A DNA stretch of 64,000 nt from Gracilaria gracilis. Lineage: Eukaryota > Rhodophyta > Florideophyceae > Gracilariales > Gracilariaceae. Under the pieces are notes generated by a model that had not been told where the DNA came from, did no database searches, and worked only from the letters and a program-made list of their open reading frames with translations. The first letter of the stretch is position 1. Each line of letters starts with the position of its first letter. Position numbers and translations under genes: made by a program. This document shows positions 50,017-59,673 of this stretch, piece by piece. Location of the stretch: assembly GCA_030374805.1 (NCBI GenBank), contig JARGSG010000189.1:186001-250000 (forward strand), in the 5' to 3' direction.

Positions 50017-51318
50017 ATGGCGTTCATCTTCCCGCTGCGAGCCACGCCACTGCCAACCACTGTTCCCCATGCGCGCCACCGCTCGCGCTCGCTCCCAACC
50101 CGCCGCCGCGCGTCCTACTTCGCCGCGCGTCATCGAAGCTCGCGCCCACTCGCACGCACCATGACGCCCACTTCAAGCGCGTCTGTGGGCGCATCCGACC
50201 TGCCGAGCACCGCGCACGCCGTGCACGCCGCGTTGGACGCCGCGCTGGTTGGCACGCCGTCGCCCACCGTGGCGCTGGTGTCGCACACGGTGCGGCGCAG
50301 CGCCGCCGAGGTGCACGCGCTCATTCGCGCGCGCCTGCCAGCCGTGCGCGTGCACGGCGCCACCACGTGCGGCGCGCTGCTTTGCAACGCGCGCGCGCTG
50401 CCCAACGGCGTGGGCGTGCTGCTTCTGGACGGCGCCGGCTTGCGCACGGCCGCGTGCTCGCTGCGCAACTGCGACGTGCGCGAGGCGGCCAATCGCGTCG
50501 CCGCCCGCCTCAAGCGCGAGCTGCCGCGGCTGCGCAGCGTGCTGTTGGCCACCTCGCCGGGCATTGAGGAGCAGGTTTTGGCCACGTTTTCCTCGCTGCT
50601 GCCGGGCGTCAGCGTGTTTGGTGGTTCGGCGGCGGACGATACTGTGTCGGCGCAATGGAGCCTGTTCTCTGATGATGGCGTGTTCTCTCAAGGATTGACG
50701 GCCGTTGGTATCGAAGCTGGTGTTCCTTTCGGGTCGTGCCTTTTCCCACCTTATGAAAAGGGAGAGCAATATGCCACCGTCACAAAATGCGAAGGGCGTG
50801 TTATTCATCAACTGGATGGCAACACAGCCGCTCAAGTGCTTCGGCACTGGGTGGGTCACAGCATTGACACACAGTCAAAACATGGCGGACAAGTGATAGT
50901 AGAATGTGCCGGTTTTCCTCTCGGAATCGAAAGAGTTTCTGGTGGGTGGATAGGCGTGCACGCCGCCGAAATCACCCCAGAGGGAAGTGTGGGTCTGTTT
51001 GCAGAGGTGAAGGAGGGAGATAAACTCACAGTGATGCGGAAGCTGGGAGGCTCCGATTCTGCAACCGCAGCTTCGATTGGCTTGGAGCACGCATACAAGG
51101 AAGCGATGAAGCAAGGCGGCTTGACCGACCCAAAGGCGGGAGTTCTAATTTACTGCGGCGGTCTTAGCATAGCAGTTGGTGACCAACTAAATAAGAGCTT
51201 AGAACCACTGAAAGGAAAGGCTGCAATGCTGGGAATCACAGCGTTCGGAGAGCAGGGGCACGTCGCTGGTTCCAATCTGCATTCTAATCTTGCGGTTGGG
51301 GTGGCCTTGTTTGGATAA
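50017..51318 (+). CDS. FIST-domain sensor protein, probably plastid- or mitochondrion-targeted
   Basis: 433 residues from ATG 50017. FIST N and C domains are small-ligand sensory modules in bacteria and are fused to F-box proteins in animals and plants; no F-box is seen here. Residues 1-50 (MAFIFPLRATPLPTTVPHARHRSRSLPTRRRASYF) lack acids and are rich in Arg, Pro and Ser, so a presequence is likely; a second Met at ~50 could start a mature form. FIST_N: VALVSHTVRRSAAEVHALI, VHGATTCGALL, GVGVLLLDGAGLR. Transition: GVSVFGGSAADD, typical of the family. FIST_C: AAQVLRHWVG, FPLGIERVSGGW, GVLIYCGGLSIAVGD, LGITAFGEQGHVAG. Base composition breaks near 50640: the first half is very GC-rich, the second ordinary. 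Confidence 0.86.
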   Translation: MAFIFPLRATPLPTTVPHARHRSRSLPTRRRASYFAARHRSSRPLARTMTPTSSASVGASDLPSTAHAVHAALDAALVGTPSPTVALVSHTVRRSAAEVHALIRARLPAVRVHGATTCGALLCNARALPNGVGVLLLDGAGLRTAACSLRNCDVREAANRVAARLKRELPRLRSVLLATSPGIEEQVLATFSSLLPGVSVFGGSAADDTVSAQWSLFSDDGVFSQGLTAVGIEAGVPFGSCLFPPYEKGEQYATVTKCEGRVIHQLDGNTAAQVLRHWVGHSIDTQSKHGGQVIVECAGFPLGIERVSGGWIGVHAAEITPEGSVGLFAEVKEGDKLTVMRKLGGSDSATAASIGLEHAYKEAMKQGGLTDPKAGVLIYCGGLSIAVGDQLNKSLEPLKGKAAMLGITAFGEQGHVAGSNLHSNLAVGVALFG

Positions 51319-51362
51319 GGAAGCAAACATTGCGGATCAGCAAGTGTATCAGTTAAATGGTT

Positions 51363-52088
51363 TCATTCCACTTTCTTTTCAGTGTCAACTTTGTGAGCCT
51401 CGTCCCATCTCAACTCTCTCCGTACGCATTTTGACGCGCTTATCGCAAGAATGGAGATGAAGGCTACTGGGTATAATATCTCCTCTATATCTTTGTTTAG
51501 AACAATAGCGCGAATGAATCGATCAGTGAAGAAGAGGTTGAAGACCGCGTATATCCAAGCACAACAGGCTCGCGTGATTAAAGGGAATCTTCGCTCTCGT
51601 TTGCCCAACCAAGGGCCGTAACATCTCTCAGTAGACACAATTAGCATTGCAACCAATCCAATCGTGCCAACGACATGAGCAGTCCTGAGCGGCAAGAGAC
51701 GGAAGATTGGATGAGTGCGCTCGGTACGAAACATCCTCACGATCACTTCTGTATCGGAATACACACGCACATCGCTGGCAAGAATAACAAAATGACAAAA
51801 GTGAGAGCATGCAACCATGACGGCCAGAAACAATGACCACAATGACGCCGGATTCGCGACCAGAAACAGAGCGAATACAGGCACCGTCATCGCGCCAGTG
51901 TGCCTTGAAGCCGATCGTGCCCAGCCATTTCGTGGTAATCGATCGAGTACGATGCCAGAAGCCATCGAAGACAGAGCCACCATAAGTAGATAGAAGAAAA
52001 CCAAGCCAAACACTGTCCAAGCAGTTGACAGACAGACGCGCCTGGAGATGGAAAGAGGTTTCCAGGTTTGGACTTCATTCGTTGCCAT
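51363..52088 (-). CDS. Hypothetical multipass membrane protein
   Basis: 241 residues, convergent with the FIST gene (44 bases between ends). Not recognised. About five to six hydrophobic segments: near 19-42 (LSTAWTVFGLVFFYLLMVALSSMA), 66-80 (MTVPVFALFLVANP), 82-105 (LWSLFLAVMVACSHFCHFVILAS), 138-154 (VVGTIGLVAMLIVS), 178-192 (WIYAVFNLFFTDRFI) and 205-220 (ILYPVAFISILAISAS). The N-terminus is short and the C-terminal tail charged. The spacing is reminiscent of small eukaryotic four-to-six-helix ER proteins, but no motif allows a family call. The start at 52088 lies in a clean context. Confidence 0.6.
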   Translation of the reverse strand: MATNEVQTWKPLSISRRVCLSTAWTVFGLVFFYLLMVALSSMASGIVLDRLPRNGWARSASRHTGAMTVPVFALFLVANPASLWSLFLAVMVACSHFCHFVILASDVRVYSDTEVIVRMFRTERTHPIFRLLPLRTAHVVGTIGLVAMLIVSTERCYGPWLGKRERRFPLITRACCAWIYAVFNLFFTDRFIRAIVLNKDIEEILYPVAFISILAISASKCVRRELRWDEAHKVDTEKKVE

Positions 52089-52554
52089 GGTTAGCCTGTA
52101 GCCTCAGGCTCAATATACGTGAACGAACTATTGCAAAGAGGAAGTAAGTTCGGTGAATGGTAAAGACGGCGTTCACTTTTGATTCATGTAGAGCGATAAT
52201 GAATGAATAGACAATACGTGGTGGTTGTGGGCTTGCTCTCTCTATGAATTCGCCGGTGGAGAAGTAGCACGGACTTCTGATAACCGAGACTTCTGATAAC
52301 CGAGTGACAACACTCCAGGGGTGGAGGCTCAACTGGACTCCATTTCCTCGGAAACGCTTCCTTCGCGGACGAATTCCCTCATTGCAGCAATCGAGCAATT
52401 CAAAATGTTGAAGTCCAAAGATAATTATTCCTAAAATGGTATTAAAATAAAACAACGTAAGATTGCCTGCAACAGAAAGCATCATTGACCATACTCGAAC
52501 TCCAAGTGTTCATCGAAGCCGACTTCTTCAGGTCAGGTTACGGAGAAACAAAGA

Positions 52555-52565
52555 TACCGTTGGTA
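52555..52565. promoter_or_regulatory. TACCGTTGGTA motif, copy 3 (upstream of scramblase)
   Basis: Reverse complement of TACCAACGGTA, about 65 bases before the scramblase ATG. Confidence 0.45.
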
Positions 52566-52628
52566 CCCATTTCTTCCTACCGTCATCTGCAAGGCTATTC
52601 TATTCTCCCTCGTTTCACAGATTCAATT

Positions 52629-54264
52629 ATGTCTGGACCCCTATCACATCGCTGCCGATGCTTCTATATATCGTGGCGCCGTCTCACATCCTCTGCTTAT
52701 ACGTCGCTTCGGTATTCAGCAAGCCCGCCACATCAACTGAAGGAACCAGCCCCGTTTCGCAATCGGTCTTCGCTTCCGACTGCCTCAGTATCCGGAAAAC
52801 CGAAATGCAGAGCCCCATCCGTTGTACGAGCGCGAGCGCGAGCGCTATGTACATCAGAAAATCATTCAGTTGCCAAACCTGAGGCCATTCAAGCAGCCAC
52901 TGGCAGTGAGCTTGTGTTGTCCCCTCCAGCTCTTGTCGTCACACGCGAATACGAGTGGGGCAATATCCTTATTGGTTTCGAGCAGGCCAATAAGTATACA
53001 ATCCGCGCTGCACCTGGCGGCGAGGTAGTTGGGTATATTGCAGAAGTACGTACTGCCGTTTGAGTATCATCAAGTGAGCGAGCGTTCACATCTTTCCTGC
53101 TAACGTTGTAACTGAATCATGTCAAACAGGAGGGTTCGTTTGGAAGTGTCGTCACAAGAAATATACTGCGTACGCGACGTCCATTTAAGGGGACAGTCTT
53201 TGACAAGGATCAAAACGTCGTCTTCCAAATTCGTCGTCCCTTGTATCTTATATCCACATCGATTTTTGTAGAAACCCCAGAAGGTGATACAATTGGTGAA
53301 GTGCACATGAATTGGCACATGTGGAGAAGAAGGTACAACCTTTATGTCGACAAAACTCAATTTGCTGAGGTTGACTCTGGCTTTCTCGCGGTAGACTTTG
53401 ACATGCGTGATGTTGACGGTACCAAACTTGCGTCTGTCAACAAGGACTTCACTGGGTTTGCCCGTGAGATCTTTACAGATGCCAGACAATATGTACTGCG
53501 CATGGACCCGTCGTACGGTTTAGAACACGATGGGTCGCTTGTCTATGATGCCGCGACAGTAAGCACGTCTACAGAGGAGCATGGTGCTCAAAAGCTGGCC
53601 GAACGCGAACGCGCTGTGATTCTTGGTGCTGCAATTGCAATCGATTTCGGTAGGTTGAACAACGTTTGCAAAGCTGCGATATGTCTACGAGCTTACGATG
53701 AGCTAACAAATATTCATTCTTCTCGTGATAATCTTGGATTCCGCAGATTACTTCAGTCTCCATAGTCGCGGCCCAGGCCCTGGAATGATGATGATGCCAC
53801 CTGTTGGAGCACCAGCACCAGTCCCGCCGGGAGCAGGGGCAGGTGCTGCAGGTGCTGCAGGCGCTGCAGGCGCTGCTGGTGCTGATGCAGGTGCGGCAGC
53901 CGGTGCTGACGTATTATCCGATACAATGGGCGGAGGAGCGTCAGTGGGGAGCGAAACACCATACGAAATCAATGACTCCGAGATAAACGCCGATACAACG
54001 CAGAGCTCTTCGCAACCAGGAGGATGGGATGACGCAGAGTCTCAGAGAGAGAACCAATTTGGCGATTCGAACCAAACAGAAGATACCGGCGAGTCACAGT
54101 GGGCGACATTTGAAGAACCAGATCACGGTTTCGATGATCCATATGCCGACGATGACGCATGGAGTGGAGATAACGATACATGGGCCCAGGCTAGTGGGGA
54201 CGATGAAGGCGGAGCCTCTAGTGGCTTATTTGACATAATCAAGGGAATCTTTTTTGACGAGTAG
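52629..54264 (+). CDS. Phospholipid scramblase family protein (mitochondrial AIM25/PLSCR3-like), three exons
   Basis: Join 52629-53045, 53130-53649 and 53747-54264 gives 484 residues. Introns of 84 nt (GTACGT...ACAG) and 97 nt (GTAGGT...GCAG) fit the phases exactly and restore the family blocks across both joints (YIAE-EGSFGS; AIDFD-YFSLHSRG). Visible: a presequence-like start (Arg/Ser-rich, few acids); the opening block LVVTREYEWGNILIGFEQANKYTI as in fungal Aim25; a beta-barrel of alternating strands (VFQIRRPLYLISTSIFVE; GEVHMNWHMWRRRYNLYV; FLAVDFDMRD; FAREIFTDARQYVLRMDP); and ILGAAIAIDFDYFS, the conserved C-terminal hydrophobic strand/helix. Exon 3 encodes an Ala/Gly/Pro-rich then acidic tail (residues ~320-484) specific to this lineage. 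Family members bind Ca2+ and lipids; mitochondrial ones affect cardiolipin distribution. Confidence 0.85.
53046..53129 (+). other. Intron 1 of the scramblase gene
   Basis: GTACGT donor, ACAG acceptor, 84 nt, phase 0. An alternative reading without splicing hits a stop within five codons. Confidence 0.85.
53650..53746 (+). other. Intron 2 of the scramblase gene
   Basis: GTAGGT donor, GCAG acceptor, 97 nt, phase 1. Splicing joins the conserved FDYFS end to the low-complexity tail. Confidence 0.85.
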
Positions 54265-54286
54265 TTGTGTGTCCAACCAACCAAGA

Positions 54287-55285
54287 TCAGGACATTCTAC
54301 CACTTCGGAGAATATCTATCATGCTGAAGACGCGTTGTCCTTCCTTTCGGTTGCGTTGAGCGTCAAGAAACTGTATCGCATCGACCGTTCCGGCGGCATA
54401 AAACCGTCTCCCGCATACGTTGTGTTGAAATTCGAAGCTCACTGTACCATCTGGACTAGTAAGATGATAAGTATGATACGCATGCCCTGACGTAACATGT
54501 TCTTCAGGCACGTGCATTTCGTGTATTGAACGTTCCTTCTCTCTAACTTTGTCAATCTCGTCAATGCCGAAGTCGAGACCAAGCTTATTAAATGAGCCCA
54601 CCACAGATTTTGCCGTACCGGAGGTGTCAGCTTTTGTTGGTTGGTGGGATTCTTTAACAGTCAGCTTGTATCCGTCAAAAGCTCCTGGAAACTCCTTGGA
54701 CATCATCTCCATCATTGCTTGAAATGCAACGATTTGCTTACCCATATTTGGCGCAATCACAGCGTATACTCCGTTTGCATCGTTAACGACCTTCCTCATC
54801 GCCGTTTCGTCTCCCCCAGTGGTGCCTATGACGAAACTCAACCCTTCATCAGAGTATTTCTCAACATTCTCATTGGCAGCAGACGGGTGAGTGTAGTCAA
54901 CAACAATTAATCTCGGATACTTGTCGCGTACTCTTTGGAGACATTGCACGTGATCCTGAGGAGGACAAAGAGCAACCTTGGCACCATCAATGTCCACGGT
55001 GCCCTGCATGCCAGGGCCGGTGAGAGCTTCACTGACGAGAGTTATGCCTCTACGGACGACTTCTTGGGCGGTTGCGGAGGCCATTTTCCCTGGAATTCCG
55101 TTGACCATAACCGCCAATTGGTCGCCAAGAGTAGCGGAAATAGTAGTTACCTGCTGAGATGCCATCTGTCTCGCCGAAGTTCGGAAGATAATCTGATCCC
55201 TTCGAGAAACAAAATTCGAAATGTTTACGCAATCGTTGGGGCGTCGACGGCTTGGTAAGCCACAGGATTGCAAGAAGCAAATCAT
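54287..55285 (-). CDS. dapB: 4-hydroxy-tetrahydrodipicolinate reductase (DapB, plant-type), plastid-targeted
   Basis: Enzyme of the diaminopimelate lysine pathway, reducing the DapA product with NAD(P)H. The frame is open from 55492 (401 residues), but Met70 at 55285 (332 residues) gives a compact presequence (MICFLQSCGLPSRRRPNDCVNISNFVSRRDQIIF) and Met110 at 55165 gives the mature protein. Visible: VMVNGIPGKMASATAQEVVRRG in place of the bacterial GxxGRMG nucleotide motif, as in plant enzymes; VVDYTHPSAANENVEKY; FVIGTTGG; VIAPNMGKQIVAFQ; LTVKESHQPTKADTSGTAKSV with the catalytic His/Lys region (bacterial E.HH..K.DAPSGTA); and SFEFQHNVCGRRFYAAGTVDAIQFL. Ends 22 bases from the end of the convergent scramblase gene. 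Confidence 0.9.
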   Translation of the reverse strand: MICFLQSCGLPSRRRPNDCVNISNFVSRRDQIIFRTSARQMASQQVTTISATLGDQLAVMVNGIPGKMASATAQEVVRRGITLVSEALTGPGMQGTVDIDGAKVALCPPQDHVQCLQRVRDKYPRLIVVDYTHPSAANENVEKYSDEGLSFVIGTTGGDETAMRKVVNDANGVYAVIAPNMGKQIVAFQAMMEMMSKEFPGAFDGYKLTVKESHQPTKADTSGTAKSVVGSFNKLGLDFGIDEIDKVREKERSIHEMHVPEEHVTSGHAYHTYHLTSPDGTVSFEFQHNVCGRRFYAAGTVDAIQFLDAQRNRKEGQRVFSMIDILRSGRMS

Positions 55286-55337
55286 GATGTGATGTTGTGG
55301 CAGATGGAATACTTTGAAAGGATGTTGAAGCGATACC

Positions 55338-55817
55338 GTGAACAGGACTTGTACGATAAAAGACCACAATGGCGTCGGATGTGAACGATCCTTCAAGGGC
55401 AGACTGTGCCGATTCGTTCTGCAAGGACTGACTATCCTCCTGAGCAAGAACGGATTGTTGAAGACACAGATCGCGGAGCTCAGGTTGGGCAAACTTACGG
55501 GTCAGAATTTCAGAAAGTTGAAAGCCCCATCTATTCTATCTCGTACAAAGTCACTAGAGTCTAGTACACGTGACCTCGCTGTAAGGAGGTTAGATCACGA
55601 TTCGGCCTATGCGGCCTATGCGGCCAAGATCGCTGGGTCGCCCACGATCACGCACAAGATCCTCTCACGACTCCAAAGCGATATCCGCAGTTTAGATGAA
55701 CAGTGGCAAAAACAAGAGCAATCTCTTCCTCACATTTACCTTATCCTTCGGAATGGCTCGTTGAAGTTTTGGAAGGAAACATATTCTGAATCCCTAAGAG
55801 GACGAAAATACGCGTAG
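55338..55817 (+). CDS. Hypothetical coiled-coil protein (start uncertain)
   Basis: An open frame of 159 codons with no internal ATG near its beginning; its true start is unknown and may need a small upstream exon. An ATG in another phase at 55369 opens only 20 codons. Not recognised. The C-terminal two thirds (LAVRRLDHDSAYAAYAAKIAGSPTITHKILSRLQSDIRSLDEQWQKQEQ) look like a real helical, partly coiled-coil protein. It is divergent from dapB, with the two putative starts within about 50-200 bases, so a shared promoter is likely if dapB starts at 55285. Confidence 0.4.
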   Translation: MNRTCTIKDHNGVGCERSFKGRLCRFVLQGLTILLSKNGLLKTQIAELRLGKLTGQNFRKLKAPSILSRTKSLESSTRDLAVRRLDHDSAYAAYAAKIAGSPTITHKILSRLQSDIRSLDEQWQKQEQSLPHIYLILRNGSLKFWKETYSESLRGRKYA

Positions 55818-56154
55818 CCCTGAGCCTATTGCGCGGTATCTACCGCAACCCCAGATGAATTTGAAAGATTCACGCCCGCTACTTGAATGCAAAGAGTAGC
55901 GGGCCACAATGAAGAAGAAGAAAGATTGACAAGGTTGGTGTTTCTGAACAGCGACATTATCGCTGAATGCTGCGAAACTTGCGGTGCGCATGATTTCAGC
56001 ATGATGTAGAGTGATAAGGATCGGCGGAAGGACTGCTCGAAACAGAACCATGCTTCAGTAGTATTCGGTATCCTTCTCCTGAGAACGAGTAATGAAGGAA
56101 GTCTATGAACCATTCTGTTTCACTGGCGTTCTTCACCATCTAGTTCTCGCAGCA
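55818..56154. other. Convergent intergenic region
   Basis: No gene seen; presumably 3' UTRs of the coiled-coil frame and the small membrane protein. Confidence 0.5.
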
Positions 56155-56586
56155 TTATTTCCTCGAGCGCTTGGGGCTCGGTCGCGCAATCTGGACTGAT
56201 CCAGATCCTTCTCCAATCTCACTTTCTAAACCCGCTGGGCTTCCTATATCCGCAGTAAAGCTTTTGTTCACTTTATGACCCCCGGAATGCTTCGGTGTAA
56301 CACATGCGCGGAGGCTGCCAATATTGTTATTGCTCCGATTCGTAGTAGTTCGAGACAAGCGTTTTCCCCTCCGGGAATGATTTGCCACAGAACCCATACA
56401 GAAGAGCTCGACGGGCTCTGACTGTTCCGTCGGCTGGATTGATTCAGCTTCACCCTGGCTCAAAATTTCCGGAGACGGTTCCAACTGCTTCGCCTCCTTT
56501 TTCTTCTTGTTCGATTTGAGCACTTTGCGTGCTCCCACGATAGCCACGAGGAGAGGCACGGTCAATCTCACCAATAGCTTGAACAT
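56155..56586 (-). CDS. Small hypothetical protein with N-terminal membrane helix
   Basis: 143 residues. Not recognised. Residues 1-19 (MFKLLVRLTVPLLVAIVGA) form one hydrophobic helix followed at once by a strongly basic stretch (RKVLKSNKKKKEAK), typical of a signal anchor with its tail in the cytosol. The rest is polar, Ser/Glu/Pro-rich and then basic (RRGKRLSRTTTNR; SPKRSRK at the end), without fold-like features. Confidence 0.45.
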   Translation of the reverse strand: MFKLLVRLTVPLLVAIVGARKVLKSNKKKKEAKQLEPSPEILSQGEAESIQPTEQSEPVELFCMGSVANHSRRGKRLSRTTTNRSNNNIGSLRACVTPKHSGGHKVNKSFTADIGSPAGLESEIGEGSGSVQIARPSPKRSRK

Positions 56587-57725
56587 CGTAAAAGTCTGGT
56601 TGAAAACTGGAATGCTTGAGTGTCCTATTCTTGATCTCGAGATCGAGTAGCTGCTAGGACTGTCTTCAGCGACTTTCTTGTTCGAGACTGGAGTGTCAGC
56701 AAAATTCCTTTACATATCCTTCATGCCCGAATTAATGCGTAAGCAAGTCAGAGCACCGCAGTCACCCAACTCGTGATACAGATAGTGCCGTGGACACGGC
56801 GTTGTGCTCCTACCGGAAATTGTCCTCTGTGAAGATGTAAACGTCTCAAATTAAGACTCAAAACCTCGCAATACTGAAATTCAGACTTCAATCATTCTAT
56901 CTATGACATATCTAGCTCTATCTGCAGGACCAAGCGAGGGCTATCTAGATAAGGTTACAGTGCAAGGGTAGGAACGCAATGCAAAGGTGGGATGACGCGA
57001 GCAAACCAGACCAATTCTACCTTGCATCTTCCATGCGATAGCTTACACAACTTCACCCTACGCCCCACAACCCAGCGGATGAGTGGATTGCACCCAAATT
57101 AAATTTACAGTATGAATCCCAGTTGATCCCACTTCCACGCCCTTGTGCTCTTTTTACGTGTAAAATGGACTATCGGTCCACTGGCAGAGCACAAATACGT
57201 GGAAGTAGATAGGGTCAATTAGGACCGGAATCACAGATTCCTGAAAATGATGTGGGATCACCTGCAATCCGAGGTGAATAGTTCCGAAGCAAAGAGAAGA
57301 AACGATACGCTGCCTTCCGAGCGAAAGGTACCGTTGGTAACGCTAGATATTCCTGGAGGCTTGTTCTGTTTCGGAAGTAGCGTTGGTGTTGGTTTTCGTT
57401 TCCTAATTTCGTAGGATCTCCACTACCGAGGCGAGAGGTCCGGCGTACATACAATATCACGACAACAATCGTCACCTTCGCATATTACCCCTTCTGTTCA
57501 ACATTTGAAGCGACGAGAGTCACCCTATCCGTGGGAAGCGCAAGAGTTTTTCACCAGGAGAGACCAATCATTCCATTCAATCCCTGATCAAAGGTTTCCG
57601 GTCAGTTATAACTGAGGTTTGATGACAGAAAGCACAATTAAGGATAGACTGAATATCTCTGCCTCATTCCAACTATAACCTCCCCAGTACAAGCACCTAC
57701 AAAACTTTGGATCACTATTGGCAAT
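56587..57725. other. Intergenic region with Myb-like motif
   Basis: No gene supported. It contains GGTACCGTTGGTA at 57327-57339, about 390 bases upstream of the DUF1295 gene, and TATCTAG-like repeats near 56900-56955. Confidence 0.5.
57329..57339. promoter_or_regulatory. TACCGTTGGTA motif, copy 4 (upstream of DUF1295)
   Basis: Reverse-complement copy preceded by GG, giving GGTACCGTTGGTA, the exact reverse complement of the 1261 and 10155 sites over 13 bases. Confidence 0.45.
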
Positions 57726-58769
57726 ATGAGCGCACCGCATCATCTTTCCCAAGCCATACTTACCATTAGCGTTGCCTCTAATAGAGTACTACCAGAACTT
57801 GTGGACAACTTCAGTTTAGCACATTTGTATAACACAATCGTGGCTTTGAATCCTGTTGTGACTGCCTTTTGGGCAACTGTTTTCCTGATATTTCTTCAGT
57901 GGGTCTTGGGTATCTTGACTCGGTCGTACGCCTGGAATGACCGCTTCTGGACATTCATTCCCATGACGTATGCTCTCTTGTACGCGTTGCATCCAGTCAT
58001 TAGCGAGGACCGTCGGACAAACTCGGCTCTGGACTTCAGACTCACAGTCATGACCGCCTTGGTCTTTCTATGGGGCTTTCGTCTAACATATGCTTCGTTT
58101 ATTCGTGGATACTACAAGCCAGGTCACTTAGATTATCGCTATCCGTGGCTTCGAGCCAATGTTGTCAAAAATGGGTTTCTATTCGCTCTTGCACACGCTG
58201 TTCTCGTTGTTGGGAATATGACAGTGCTTTTGGCGTTCGGGTCATCTCCCTTATACATTGCGTGGATAGGTCGAGGGCTTAGCCCACGGTTCACAGTTGT
58301 TGACATCGTCGCGGCAATTGGAATGGCTGTATCCATCCTTATTGAATCCATCGCAGACTTTCAACAACAGGCTTTCCAAAACCGCAAAGCAAAATGGATG
58401 AAAGATTCTGTGAGGTCGGACACTGGGGAGCGGAGTTTGACGCCCGAGCAAACTGCTGAGGTGAAATGCGGTTTCGTGCAGTCCGGATTGTTTGCTTGGA
58501 GTCGCCATCCGAACTACTTCGGAGAAATCATGACTTGGTGTTTCTTCTATTTGTTTTCGATTTCGCCAAGTTCGCAATGGGTGAACTGGACTATCATCGG
58601 TGCAGTATTGCACGTCGTTCTGTTTCAACTCACAATGCTCATATCAGAGACCATATTGATGCAAAAGTACCCAGCTTACGCGGATTATAGAGAGCGGGTT
58701 TCCAAGCTTATTCCATCTCCTTTCTCTGAGAAACCTGCACCGGAAGTGAAGGACTCGAAACTTGAATAG
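57726..58769 (+). CDS. DUF1295 (steroid 5-alpha-reductase-like) multipass membrane protein
   Basis: 347 residues with about seven membrane segments (FWATVFLIFLQWVLGIL; FIPMTYALLYALHP; LTVMTALVFLWGFRLTYA; FLFALAHAVLVVGNMTVLLAF; VVDIVAAIGMAVSILIESIADF; plus two near the C-terminus). The signature of the ICMT/5-alpha-reductase C-terminal fold is clear: SGLFAWSRHPNYFGEIMTWCFFYLFS, then LLISETI-type text and QKYPAYADYRERVSKLIP, in which the Arg-His-Pro-Asn-Tyr and Glu residues bind the cofactor in relatives. DUF1295 enzymes are presumed NAD(P)H-dependent reductases of lipids or sterols; the substrate here is unknown. The 3' end overlaps the convergent hydrolase gene by 85 bases. Confidence 0.88.
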   Translation: MSAPHHLSQAILTISVASNRVLPELVDNFSLAHLYNTIVALNPVVTAFWATVFLIFLQWVLGILTRSYAWNDRFWTFIPMTYALLYALHPVISEDRRTNSALDFRLTVMTALVFLWGFRLTYASFIRGYYKPGHLDYRYPWLRANVVKNGFLFALAHAVLVVGNMTVLLAFGSSPLYIAWIGRGLSPRFTVVDIVAAIGMAVSILIESIADFQQQAFQNRKAKWMKDSVRSDTGERSLTPEQTAEVKCGFVQSGLFAWSRHPNYFGEIMTWCFFYLFSISPSSQWVNWTIIGAVLHVVLFQLTMLISETILMQKYPAYADYRERVSKLIPSPFSEKPAPEVKDSKLE

Positions 58770-59673
58770 GGCTTGTGCAATCCGATACAAAAGTCGTCGA
58801 TAACAGTAGCGCATTTGGCTCCATATCGTTGCAGCAGCATGTGAGGACCGTCTGTTACTGAAACCCATGATATGTCTGGGCGCGCTGATTGCATCTGCTG
58901 TGCTTCCCTTTTTGAGATGAGGAAATCATCGTCGCCCCTCAAGTATAACGTCCGAGATGAGTTCAAAGAGTTACCATCGCGCCATACATGCCATGAGTTT
59001 TCGTTTAGGCAAAGATGCAGTCGATGACTCATTACATCCGGCTGCACTCGTGATGCCTGTTTTTGAACCTGGTCCATCCCCTTTGCGTTTGGCCCCATGA
59101 AGAAGCGACTCACCATCCATGCCGGCGGAAGATTTTTGAAGAAGGGGTTAACAGCACCCAGTGGAATGTTTCGAAGGAACGATGGACCGGGAGGGGAAAC
59201 AAAAGAGTTGATAAACACTTGGCCCTGTAGCCATCCAGGTAATTGGAGGTTTGCTAGTTGGAGCCCAACGTGCCCTGAAAAAGACTGGTTCACAAGGACG
59301 TAACCTCGATTGTCGTTTGCGAGTTGCGACAAGTACTCATCGACGACAAAAGTAGCTATCTCCTCAACTGACAGAATACGGTCATGAGGGTAATCAACTG
59401 CAATTACCCGATCAGGATCATCGGGGGCGTTTAGTTTTCTTCGAAAAGGGTCAAGCAAAAGATCCGTTCCGTCTAAACCTGTGGTTGAGAAGATATTCCA
59501 CCAGGATTCGTTAGATTCAAGGCTTGCCAAGAGAGAATATGGTTCCTAAACTTACCGGGGAGTACTACAATCCGGGGCAGTGTCGAGCTGGATGGACGCT
59601 TCATAGTCATGACAACTCTTTGATGAGAAACAGGGCGGGGCAAACCCGTAAGTGCCAAAAACGCAGGATGCAT
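58685..59673 (-). CDS. Alpha/beta hydrolase, two exons
   Basis: Exon 1 is 59673-59556, exon 2 is 59478-58685; together 303 residues. The 77-nt intron (GTAAGT donor, CACAG acceptor) restores the motif IVVLPG-LDGTDLLLDPF, the oxyanion-side loop of many plastid and bacterial lipase-like hydrolases (LPGLDGTG). The nucleophile elbow reads VNQSFSGHVGLQLA: Ser is in a QSFSG context, like GxSxG with Asn-Gln in front. RTLYLRGDDDFLISKREAQQ fits the acid region and VTDGPHMLLQRY the catalytic His (GPH). Substrate unknown. Exon 1 before the motif is short (~35 residues, Arg/Ser-rich), a possible targeting sequence. Overlaps the DUF1295 gene tail-to-tail. Confidence 0.8.
59479..59555 (-). other. Intron of the alpha/beta hydrolase gene
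   Basis: 77 nt, GTAAGT...CACAG, phase 1. Without it the first exon runs to a stop and the LPGLDGTD motif is lost. Confidence 0.85.
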
